From Selaginella moellendorffii (taxonomy: Eukaryota > Streptophyta > Lycopodiopsida > Selaginellales > Selaginellaceae): a DNA stretch of 64,000 nucleotides. The notes beneath the pieces are model-generated. The model made no database searches. It was not told where the DNA came from and was given only the letters and a program-made list of their open reading frames with translations. The stretch spans positions 117,132-181,131 of the forward strand of contig NW_003314307.1 in the NCBI RefSeq assembly GCF_000143415.4, read 5' to 3'. Shown here piece after piece: positions 20,490 through 30,767 of this stretch. Position 1 is the stretch's first letter. Each line of letters opens with the position of its first letter. A program made the position numbers and the translations under genes.

Positions 20490-22222
20490 CGCTTTTGCAA
20501 CTGAAAGGATACATCAAGACCTCCTTCTGACTTCAACGTGATACGACTCTGTCCAGCACCATAAATCCCTTTTATAAATTTATTGAAGAAGTCCATACCA
20601 AACACCATCTGAAAATCTGGTATCTTCAACACTACCAAGTCCAGTCTTTCTTTCCACTTGGATATCTTTATTGGAACATCACTCACAAACTTTCTGGCTA
20701 CTTGCCCACCTTCCGCAAACCGAAAGTGCATAGGCGACATTTACTCAGCATTCAATCCTAACAACTTAACTAAATCTCGGATATCACGCTGTGCGTAGCT
20801 CCCGTGTCAATCATCACTCAAATTCGGTGTCCACGGACAAAGCCTACCAGATACATCAACGGATCAGTGTTTGCATTGACTGTAAGAAAAGCTTGAAAAA
20901 AGCAACGAAAGTTACTCACCTCTTCTTCCTCATAGTCTGCATTGACCAACTTGTCAACCCCTTCAGCTTCACCACCACCGTCTTCCCTCATGACATTAAC
21001 CTGAGACCTTGTTCCACTAGGAGCAAGTTTTGCAAGTTGCTGCTGCTTGTACCCACTAGGAGGAGGAACAGAGGGCCTAGGACCAGAAGAAGCTGTTGGT
21101 GGTCTCCAACCACCACCATCTTTGTTAACTGTTGCTTGTGAGCCTCTAGAGCGGAACCTACCTTCCACCTTCTGTTTCCAATCACCTTGTTTATTCCCAA
21201 AATTCTTATTCTTATCCGAGGTACCAGCATACGGCTGTTGATATTGTTCAATGAGCGAGTGACTAAAGGCAACTTGCTGCGCTGCCTCCTTACACTCCAA
21301 GTACGTCTTCGGCTTAAATAGATTTAAATTAGTAGAAAATAGATTTAATTAAATAGATTTAAATCAATAAAATAACTCTAAGCATCTTTGTCACTCATAT
21401 TTGCAATCATAATGCGCTTCTAAGCAAACGCATTAACATAATGCATGAGGTCCCCTCACTGCTTTAACCGTTGTAGCTCAGCACAAAGTCTTAGTCCAAG
21501 ATCATCCAGCAAGTATTCCTTATGGATACGAGACCGCATCTTGGTTCAATTTCTAGTCTGCCCTTTTTCAGCACACACCTAGCACCACCAACTTTTGGCA
21601 TGATTGGTGAGAAAGGATTGCGCACACGCAACTTTTGTATGATCATCTACGTCTGCCACTATGAAATAGTTTTCCATATCGTAGACCCAGTCTTCCAAAA
21701 CCTGATAGTCCCGCATGCCTCTAAAGTTGGGTGGTTTCGGGGGCTTGAATTTTGAAACTCATGCAACTGGGGGTGGCTGTAGAACTTCATCGTCCTCAAA
21801 ACTTGAGGAGGAGTCCGGTTGCTTAGGCTTAGCTGGTTTAGCTGCCTCAACTTCTTTCTTCCTCTTCTTGTTCTCCTTCTTCAATTTGCGAATCTCCTTT
21901 CGCAAATTCTCAATCTCGACTTCCTGAGCTGTATGCTATAGCGCTGCAGCATCCGGCTCTTCCTCTTCTAACTCAGCCTCTGCCTCTTCCGCAGCATCTC
22001 TAGCAGGAGTTTCCTCCTCTCGATTTGCCCGTCTAGAGGTTTCAACGTCATCAACATGGTTCCTCTTCACCATCCTACTAGCTGCATGCATGCCTCTATC
22101 AGTAATTGAACATGCATAAAATGTTCTTACCGAATGGTGCAATCCAACTAATCCTACACAAGTTGCTTCGGATCTACTAGAAAAGTCTCTGCGTATGCAA
22201 CTTGAGTCAGAAAAGCCGACCT
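20490..22222 (-). pseudogene. Old gypsy element: gag and protease remains
   Basis: Reading leftward: acidic/coiled gag N-terminus (about 21,936-22,222), basic gag segment with RFRSRGSQ (about 21,100-21,300), a frame around 20,818-21,000 containing NVMREDGGGEAEG, then a protease-like segment ending in FQMVFGMDFFNKFIKGIYG (about 20,580-20,640). Several stops and small deletions interrupt it. The same gag-protease sequence occurs at 57,278-59,135, so both belong to one family. The LTR at 18,723-20,489 truncates it within the protease/linker. Confidence 0.75.
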
Positions 22223-23087
22223 GTAGCACACCTCATTTCTCTGCCCTTAAGCCAACTGGAAAAAGGGCAATTTCTTGATGAGAGAGCCCTTAGTGGCTAT
22301 TTTATCCCCATTTATCCCCCAAGATTCCAAGGATCCACGGTGACAGAATATCCAAATCTTATCCTATGATCATATGCGTTACATCCTAGGAGTGGGCCTA
22401 TCCTTGAGGAGTAGCAAATTGGGAAGATATGACTCTCCACTACAGTTCATGTGGGAACTTGTAGGCGAGGTGGTGGATACAAAAGGGCCAATAATGGAAC
22501 GACTTTGGGATCTTAGAAACAATATAAGGTTTTCTTCATAGAGTTGAGGATGTGATCCAGATGAGCGTTTGACTTAGAAAACTGGTTAAGATAGTTGTGG
22601 TAAACAACTATAGTTGGGATCACGGTAAAGATAGAGACTCCAAAGCAATAAAGGAGTCACAAGATTATCCTCATATAGTTGAGGTTGGTGCTCATGAATG
22701 TGAGACCAGAAGTAATGACCGCGGGAAGTTAAATACAGAAGAGGACACAAGTCATTGAAATGGTAGCCAGGGCTACCTCTAATAGATGCTGGAACAACCC
22801 AAGGAGTTGGGGGTGTACTTAGATAATGAGTTGGTATCCTTATCACATGGACAAGTAGTCCTAAGGGGCAAAGGTTGCCCCCAGAGAACAAAATAAAGTG
22901 TTGGAATAACACTTATAATGGTGGTCCTGGGGAATAGGACATGAATACAAGAAGTTGTATTCCAATGACCTGGCACCTCAAAAGTAAGACCTTATAGGTT
23001 GGGGGATTAGGAAAAGTCCAAAAGGCTGAATGACCAAGTGGAGTCAAGGAATGGTCCTAAAGGACAGATGGAAGAATTTGAACTGAG
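22223..23087. other. Unassigned sequence between two gypsy remnants
   Basis: Similarity to the 59-kb gag region stops near 22,222, where TGTAGCACACC begins. The following 860 bases have no sustained frame. They may be LTR or leader sequence of the plus-strand element that follows; I could not match them to an LTR elsewhere in the window. Confidence 0.3.
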
Positions 23088-26000
23088 GTGTGTTGTGCCC
23101 CACGAAGGATGGGGAGGATCATAAGATCCAAGTATGAGAACAGTGGGTATCTCATGGGCGGCTCTCTCTTTGCGTGTGGGGGAGAAGTAGCAATACGAGA
23201 TGTACTTGACGACTTTTCTGATGTTTTTCCATATGAACTTCCTCATGGGTTGTCTTCGTTACGAGGTATGGAGCATGGGATTACATTGGAGCCAAGGACA
23301 CGGCCAATTTACCGGCGTCCATTTCGGTTAAATTATGTGGAGGAGCAAAAAGTTCAATGACAAGTTAAGGAGTTACTTGAGTTTGAATTTATTCAGCCAA
23401 GTAAGTCTCTGTTTGGTGCTCCGGTCTTGCTTGTGAAGAAGAAGGACAGTTCAATGCAGATCTGTATTGACTATCGTGTTTTGAACAAGAAGACAGTGAA
23501 GGATAAGATGCCGATGCCACATGTGGATGATATCCTAGATAAGTTTGGTGAAGCACGAGTGTTTACCAAGATTGATCTAAGGAGTGGATATCATCAGATT
23601 GCAATGGATGATGCATTTATCTCCAAGACGGCATTCAATACAAGCTTCAGACATTTTGAGTTTACAGTTATGCCGTTTGGTTTGACAAATGCACCAGCCA
23701 CATTTACTAGGTTGATGACGGAAGTATTTGGGTGTTATCTTCATGAGTTTGTGGAGATTTTCTTGGACAATATTCTTGTTTTTAGCAAGAATATGGAGGA
23801 GCATAAGATGCATTTGCGCAAGGTTCTTTTGTTCCTCCATATCTTTTCCTGCAAAGGACGTCAAACGAGTCAAAAGGAAGATAATTCCAAAAGCTACAAG
23901 ACGGCCATTTGCTACCTTGAACATCACTCTTCCTATCAAAATTGAGAGTAGCACGTTGCTGTGCTTAGCCTGCACTCAAAGTCCACATTAGAAAAGTCCC
24001 CAGTTTGCTTTTCTTGCGCCAGAAACAAAGGAGAGAAAAGACCAAAGAAATGGAGAAAAGAGAAAACAAAGAGGGGCTTACCACAAGAAAACAAAGATTG
24101 CTTACTGCAACAGTGTACGAGACAAGCAGGATCTCCAAGCTCTTGAGGTAGCAAATGAAGGCTACAACCTCAAATAGAGAGATGGCCAACAGCACTGGAA
24201 AGAAGTGAATCAAAAGCGAGAACGACTTTGGGCTGTAAAAGATAACGCAGGAGTCAGCCAAGCTATCACCTGAGAGAGATAAACAAGCCAACCTTGTGAC
24301 AAGTAGATATAGAACCATGGGAACAGCCATAAAGCCTCATTGGAGAGCAGCAAAATTGAGAAGCGATGGTGCCAAGTGACCAGCCATTTTGTCAAGGCTG
24401 CAAAGACAATGGAGCTAAGAAGCCATAAATGAATCTCGAGAAAATGAACCTGTTACTTATGCTCATTAACGCTGCAACACCCAGCATGAGGAGTGTCCCC
24501 TCTTCCCTTTTGCAAACTTTAAAACAGGAAAAGCAAAAAAAAGAGAGAGAGAAATCTTTACCATTGAATCTGTGGCCAGCAGGAAGAATTCCCTCCAGGA
24601 ATCGCCACCGGAGGGGGGTTCTTCTCACTGAAATCCAACACGACACCATTGCCATTGGTGGAAAACTTTGGGACCTTGTCACATGCCTTGGACGAGTTCC
24701 AAGGAAGCAAAGGAAGAACCGAGACGATCTTGCCTGGGGGCTCGTCGGATTTCTTCACCTCCACCTCCACCGGGTGATCAAGCACGAAAACTTTATGCAA
24801 AGAAGAGCAAATGTGAGTATGCAAAGTTAGAGGTGGAATATCTAGGCCATATTGTGACATTTAAGGGTGTCAAGACGAATCCAAAGAAGGTGTCTATGGT
24901 GGAAAATTGGCCTACACCGATTACAGTGGTCGAGTTGCGTTGGTATGGCTAGTTACTATCGACGTTTCCAGCATAAGTTTGCAAATGTGGCTATTCCTTT
25001 GACATGGTTGTTACGCAAGAATGTGCCATTCGAGTGGAAGAAGCCACAAGAGAAGAGTTTTATGGTGCTAAAATGATTGTTGAGCGAGACTCCAGTGCTT
25101 TGCATTGCTGATCCATCAAAACCTTACGAGGTGACATGCGATGCGAGTGGTTATGCACTATGCAAGAGGGACAGCTTATTGCATATGAGAGTCGAACTTT
25201 GAATTCCACGGAACAACACTATTTCACATATAAGCAAAAGTTACTCTCTATTGTTCATGCTTTGCAGACGTGGTGGCATTATCTTTATGGTGCAGTGTTT
25301 GTGGTGTTGACAAATCACAAACCATTTGTGTATCTTTTCACACAGAAGGAGTTGAACATTAGACAAGCTTGTTGGATGGTCAAATTCATGGAGTTTGGGG
25401 AGTTTCCTATTGAGCATCATCTGGGAAAATCAAATATGGTGGTTGATGTTTTATCTCGTGTTCATCATATGACGACATTACAAACATGACTTTGTCATCA
25501 TTTGAGTAAGGTGGTCAGCGAATTTGGGCAATTGGTTGAGCATGCTCAGGCTCAGGATGCTAAGGTGGCCTCTTTGCGAGACCAGATGGAAGCCCCTTTC
25601 TCATTGGTGGATGGGATTCTCTACTAGAACGGTTGTGTATATTTGCCACAAGTGGATGTGCTAATTACTCAGGTTTTATTCCACTATCATGATCATCCAG
25701 AGGCCAGTCATTTTGGGGAGAAGAAAACATATAACTTGATTAAGCACAATTTTTATTAGAGGAATATGAAGGCCAATATCCTCAAGTATTGTAAATCATG
25801 CAAGCTCTATCAGCGGGTTAAGGTGCCACAAGAAAAACCAGGGGGACTTCTGCAACCTTTACCTATTCTTCAGAGCCGTTAGTGTAGTATCTCTATGGAC
25901 TTTATCACTTATTTGCCACGAATACAGAGGCAAAAGGAGCAAGTATGGGTCATAGTGGATCAATTGACGAAGTATATGCAGTTGTTGGCTTTTCGGAAGA

Positions 26001-26737
26001 CTATCACTACCTCAGACTTGGCTACAGTTTACTTGGAGAAGGTTTTTCTTGATTTTGGTTTGCCAGAGGATATCATTAGTGATTGAGATTCAAAGTTTTC
26101 CCGTGGATTTTGGAAAAGCTTTGCAAAAGCTATGCAAGTGACTTTGAAACTCTCGAGTGGAGATCATCCTTAAATAAATGGGCAAACCAAGCATGTGAAT
26201 CAAGTGATGGAGGATATACTACGTTATAGCATTGGTCAAAGGCAAGGATAGTGGGATCTATATCTTCCGTTGCTGCAATTTTCTTATAATAATAGCCAAT
26301 ACAGTGGAACCAAGCTAAGTCTTTACTTTGCCATATTTGGAAGGCATCCTCTAACAGCGGTGGAGTTGGGATTGCATTTGAGTAAGGACGTTCAAAATAA
26401 GCTTGATTCCAAGATAATTGATCTAGCCACAGAACTTGATGAGATTCTAATGGTGTGCAAACGGAATTTGTAAGCAGCTCAGGATAGAGCGGAGAAGTTT
26501 GCCAATAAGCATCGCCAATTCCGGGAATATAAGGTGGGTGATCTCGTCTTTGTGCGAGTGATCTTTCCGTCAAGTGAGTGGCAGAACACCTTGGTGCCTT
26601 TACAGATAAGGAAGAGTGATAAACTTTCCCATCGATATACTAGTCCATATGAAGTGTTGGAGTGCATTGGTAAAGCGGCTTATCGGGTGCAACTGCCAGC
26701 TGGGGTGAAAATTCATCCGGTATTTTATATCAGCTAA
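23088..26737 (+). pseudogene. Decayed gypsy pol (RT, RNase H, integrase), plus strand
   Basis: From 23,200: protease-RT linker (FSDVFPYELPHGLSS), then RT with LVKKKDSSMQICIDYRVLN (from 23,427), RSGYHQIAMDD and VMPFGLTNAPATF. The YxDD site reads FLDN (about 23,761-23,772), so the polymerase site is lost. The frame is interrupted at about 23,835-24,785 by a foreign insert and resumes with KSKCEYAKLEVEYLGH. RNase H/tether follows (24,950-25,490), then integrase with HHCC-like region (25,690-25,810), MDFITYLP (25,893) and HP-INGQTKHVNQ (about 26,165-26,205). The C-terminus stops at HPVFYIS (26,737) without a clear chromodomain. Many stops and frameshifts. Confidence 0.85.
23835..24785 (-). other. 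Foreign insert in gypsy RT, possibly a captured host gene fragment
   Basis: About 950 bp splits the RT frame between LRKV and KLYAKKSKC. On the minus strand a frame of about 76 codons ends in NSSCWPQIQW at a GTAAAG donor-like site (about 24,565). Further left is a hydrophobic frame (24,050-24,330) with membrane-like runs such as LLIHFFPVLLAISLFEVV. This looks like exons and introns of a cellular gene. I do not recognise the gene, and no target duplication or terminal structure was found. Confidence 0.4.
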
Positions 26738-26879
26738 TTGAAAAGTGTACTATCTTGGAGTGACAGGTCCAATGCCTCCTTGATGTATACGGCTGTGGAA
26801 GATGGACTAGAAGCTTGAGCAAAGTTCCCCAGAAAGGGTGATCACCGGTACAACTCATCCTTGGGACAAAGACTTTGTT

Positions 26880-27010
26880 TGGGGGGGAAGGGGGGGGGGG
26901 GAAGAATTGTTAGGTGCCAGCTTTGACCACGTGGTCAACATCAGTCAAAGGGAGGCTCAAGGGTATATTAAGGCATGTTAAAGTAAAGGACTAAACCCTA
27001 CCCTAGGGCT
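26880..27010 (+). other. Polypurine tract and start of a truncated gypsy LTR
   Basis: A G-rich run (26,880-26,904) is followed by TGTTAGGTGCC (26,908), the expected start of a 3' LTR for the plus-strand element. The LTR is cut after about 100 bp by the 3'-truncated copia element. Confidence 0.55.
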
Positions 27011-27666
27011 CATAGTGGAGCGGCGGCGCAGTAGAGCTTTTGAGGTAGCTTGGGGGTGGTTGGGTGGTGAGGAACCTCAAGAGGTGGCATAGCATAGTCT
27101 AGGGCAATTAAATCTTTGTCTTTTTGTGCCGGATCATAACAAATGTACACAGCAACTAGGAGAAAATTGTCACCACACTTGTACAGGTACATGATTCCTT
27201 CCACTGCAAGAGGAACACACCCCAGGCTCTTGAAGAACACATCAATGCGTTCAAACCAAACCCTTAGGGATTGTTTAAGCCCATACAGGGCACAATTTAG
27301 CTTGCAAACAAGATGTTCCTCGCCAGGTTTGATGAATTCAGGTGGTTGCATGATGTAGACCTCCTTGTTCAACTTGCCGTGCAGGAAAGCAGTGCGAATG
27401 TCCAACTGGTGCAGTTCCAGGTCGTACTTGGCAGCTAGTGCAAGGATCACTCGCACAGAGGTCAACTTCACAACTGGTGAGTACATCTCCATGTATTCCA
27501 AACCTGGAATCTGGCTGAATCCCTGTGTGACAAACCTGGCCTTGAACTTTGCTACAGTTCCATCAGGTTTGTACTTGACTGTGTAAATCCATTTCAAGCT
27601 CACAAGGTGAGCACCTTCAGGTAAGGTTGTCTTTGTCATTGTATTGTTTCGCTCATGCAAATGCAT
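27010..27666 (-). pseudogene. Copia reverse transcriptase, truncated
   Basis: Starts with the conserved WIYTVKYKPDGTVAKFKARFV type motif, then QLDIRTAFLHGKLNKEVYM-like block (YIMQPPEF) and CALYGLKQS. The catalytic YVDD is replaced by a garbled AVYICYDP, after which the similarity stops. The RNase H domain and 3' LTR are missing, so the element is 3'-truncated at about 27,040. Confidence 0.85.
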
Positions 27667-27684
27667 TTGAGCATTTATGGCTTC

Positions 27685-28464
27685 TCACCACTGGGCAGCA
27701 TGAGGTCCAGCTAATGCCTTGTCAACATTTGCTGGAATGGGGATTTGCTCTGGATTAGCAGCCACGAAATTAGCCTGGTGTGTTCCTTTCTTTTTAATTT
27801 TTCCAAAACTAAAGAAGGGACAAGATTGCTCAGCTTCCAGTTGCAGCCTCAATGGTACAGGAACTCGAGCAGAGCGCTGAGGTTCAGGACGTGCTAGAGG
27901 GTGGATCACAGGTGGTGGAACAAGTGGAGAGTCTGGGAGAGCTCCCACTGAAGTTGGAAACCTGCTTCCAGCTCCCACTGAAGGTGATGATCCACGTCCA
28001 GCTCCCACTGAAGATGAGCCGAGGAAGAACTCAGGAGCAGCTTGAAATTCCTCGTCACCCTCGAAGTAAGTGTTCATCAGCTCTTCAGAGAAGCTAGGTG
28101 TTTTCACTGGAGGAGATTCTTGTAGAGGCGTAGCTGGAGGGCGTGCTGGCAGTGCTGGAGGAACCACCACGTTACCACCAGCAGGAGCAAGAGGCAGCAA
28201 CGGGACTTGAGAAGTAGCTGTAGTCATGTGAATTGTGTCCACCAGCTGGAGTTCCACGAAAGTAGCAGGAACTTCAGTACGATCCTTGTACAGCTTGCTC
28301 TCATCAAAGAGCACATCCCGTCTTTCCAGCAAAGTCTTGCGCTTGAGAGAATAAAGGCGATATCCTTTCATGCCTTCCAAATATCTCAGCCTTTGACTCC
28401 AGCTTTGACATTGCTTGTGTGCATAGGCGAAACAGCCAAAAATGCGGGTGCGTGACCAATCCAA
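27685..28464 (-). pseudogene. Copia integrase C-terminus and linker
   Basis: RIFGCFAYAHKQ and KGYRLYSLKRK are typical of the integrase C-terminal region of Ty1/copia. A Pro/Ser-rich linker follows with three short imperfect repeats (SVGAGRGSSP, SVGAGSRFPT, SVGALPDSPL). The upstream join to the integrase core is frameshifted at about 28,465-28,515. Confidence 0.8.
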
Positions 28465-28514
28465 AGTTCATAAAGAGTGGTCTTCCCAGGCAGGGCACGT
28501 GTTGGCAACCGGTT

Positions 28515-29060
28515 TCAAACATAAACAGCCGTGTTAACTGCCTCACCCCAGAAAGCAGCTGGCATTCCTGCGTGAAGCAGCATACAGCGTGCAGCTTCTC
28601 TGATGGTGCGATTCACCCTCACAGCAGCACCATTCTGGGCATGTGCATCAGGGACAGCATACTGGCGCTGGATCCCAGCTTCAGCACAAAACGTCTCAAA
28701 TTCTCCAGAGACGAATTCTCTTCCATGATCGCAGTGGAGCACACGAACTAAACAGCCGTGTAAATTTTCTACCAAAGCCTTGTATTGGCTGAAGCAGGAG
28801 AACACCTCTGACTTGTGAGCCAGCAGGTACACGATCAGGTACCGCGTGTAATCATCCAGGAAGGTGACTACGTAACGTTTGCCTCCCAAAGATTCAACCA
28901 TAATCGAACAAACGTCCGAGTGTACCAACTCAAGAACAGAACTTGCTTGAGAATGAGAAATCTGTGGAAAAGGAAAAACGTGGTGTTTTCCACCAACACA
29001 AGCTTCGCAGAAGGGCAGCGCGCTCCCAGGCGCTACAGGAACGCTGGTGTCAGGTTGCAA
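28515..29060 (-). pseudogene. Copia integrase core
   Basis: CEACVGGKHH is the Zn-binding end. ELVHSDVCSIM carries the first catalytic Asp, LHCDHGREFVS the second, and the region around NRTIREAARCML is where the catalytic Glu is expected; it reads AAVRVNRT, so the Glu appears changed. The preceding PR-IN join has a frameshift. Confidence 0.8.
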
Positions 29061-29766
29061 GTGTCGGTGGAGCCCGAGCCATCAGCGCCACAGGTGGAAG
29101 GATCACGTGAGCATCCAGGCGGTAGAGCGTATCAACTGGAACTCCAAAAGCAACCTTGTCTCCAGTCTCGGCATCCAGCACGAACGCTCCCTGTGCTGTG
29201 AAGAGAGTATCGAAGCCTACTTGAGCAGCAGTTCCAATCGACAGCAGCGTGTGTGTAAGTCCCAGAACATAAGACACAGGATAGATCTCCCGGATTTCTC
29301 CAGAAGAGAGCTGAACGCTGATTGTTCCTTTGCCTAGTACGTCGTGAGCAGAGGAGTCACCGAGTCCCACGGCGTCACTCTCACACGGTTCTTGGTAGTC
29401 AAAAAACAAGGAAGCCATGGGCGTCATATGGAATGACGCTCCAGAATCCAGCCACAGCTCTGGTCCGAGCACGGGCTGGTGGCTGCTGCTTGCAGAGAGA
29501 GCCATCAAGAGCTTACGAGGAGTCCCAGAGCCCTTGTCTTTGTTTCCTTTGTCTTTGTTCTTGGCAGCTTTAGCACGATCAGCTTTCTTCTTCTTGCAAT
29601 GTCCAGGTTTGTGGCAATAGTGACAAATGCCACGAAAACCAGTGTCGTTCGGCTGAGCTTGAGATGATCCTCCCGCAGCGCCAGCATAAAGCAAGGAAGA
29701 TTTGGCAGAGGGCATCGCTTCTTTCTTCCCCTTTATCTTGCGTTCCTCTTCAATTAGGGCACCCAC
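29050..29766 (-). pseudogene. Copia zinc knuckle and aspartic protease
   Basis: CHYCHKPGHCKKKK resembles a CCHC knuckle. LWLDSGASFHMT is the protease active site (DSGA). GLTHTLLSIG is the conserved downstream motif. In reading order it follows the gag frame after a small shift at about 29,760. Confidence 0.85.
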
Positions 29767-30457
29767 GACTGATCAAAGTTCATGGCCATGTGAGATAGAA
29801 CAGATGCGAGCGTGCTAAACGCAGGCGTGACGGTTGCAAGCAGCAACGCCCTAGCGCGATCGTCCGTGACAGGAGACCCAGCACCAGTCAATTCAGCCAT
29901 TAGCCCTCGAATCCGTCCCACGTACACAGCAATGGTTTCACCCGTTTCCATGTGAAGCGCCAAGAATTGTTGATTCAGCAACATGGAAGAATTTGCGGCT
30001 TGAGCCACGAAGATCGTGCGAAGCGACGTCCAGATTTCAGCAGCGGTCTTGGTGAGATCAATCAGCGGCAAGAATTCATCGCTCAATCCCAAGCCAATGA
30101 CGGTGATGGCTTGCTGATTGCGAAAATCCCAATCTGATTGTAGCGTCTGCTCAGCGGGACGAGGCTCAGTCCCATCAAAGATGTTGAAGCTACTGTCTAG
30201 AATACCTGAATCCTCTTCGCTCACGACCACGGCATCACATCCCTGCTGCGCGGCCTTCTTCTGGAGCTCCTCGTCGTCGTCTTCATTCTCCAGAGAGGAT
30301 CAGCCTGATTCTTGTCGCCCATGTGAAGAAATTCGTGCCACCGAATTTCTCCACTTTCTCTGTGGAAGCCACGAGAACTTGAGCAGCAACCGGTGGCGGT
30401 GGCAGCAGCAGCGGCTGGTGGGGGCGGCGGAGGTGGTGGTGTGGTTGAAGCGGCCAT
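29754..30457 (-). pseudogene. Copia gag
   Basis: The frame starts with a poly-Pro/Ala stretch, then reads through a frameshift near 30,230-30,300 into the UBN2/retrotran_gag-type region (IFDGTEPRPAEQTLQSDWDF, TAAEIWTSLRTIF, LHMETGETIAVYVGRI). A KFGGTNFFTWATRIRLIL block in another frame (about 30,290-30,345) is the expected N-terminal gag motif. The element therefore has at least four frame breaks. Confidence 0.8.
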
Positions 30458-30496
30458 GACAGCAACGTCAAATCAACCAACCAGGATCGCCCCCGA

Positions 30497-30508
30497 AATC
30501 CGATACCA
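30497..30508 (-). other. Copia primer binding site
   Basis: On the minus strand TGGTATCGG directly follows the LTR. It matches the plant initiator-Met primer site (TGGTATCAGAG) with a change. Confidence 0.7.
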
Positions 30509-30704
30509 TGTTGTGATGTGAAAAGGGATGGACATAACACTCATGAGCTCGTTCATTGTTCCGACTATATTTACATGACTCAAGGGACATGACTCATGAC
30601 CACGTGGACATGCCACGTCAGCTGATCGAGACTGACATCCAACATAGGTTTTATTTTCAGGGTTTGGTGTCTCCTCCACATGATGCCGGCTTGGGGAATC
30701 AACA
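30509..30704 (-). mobile_element. Copia 5' LTR
   Basis: 196 bp with perfect TGTTG...CAACA ends. The primer site abuts one end. The other end lies 63 bases before the first visible exon of the exchanger gene, so the copia sits in or next to an intron or promoter of that gene. Confidence 0.8.
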
Positions 30705-30767
30705 TTGTGAGCGCGTTTTGTTATGCTTAATCTTATCAATGAGATCTATCCTTTCTTTTCTTTGTAG

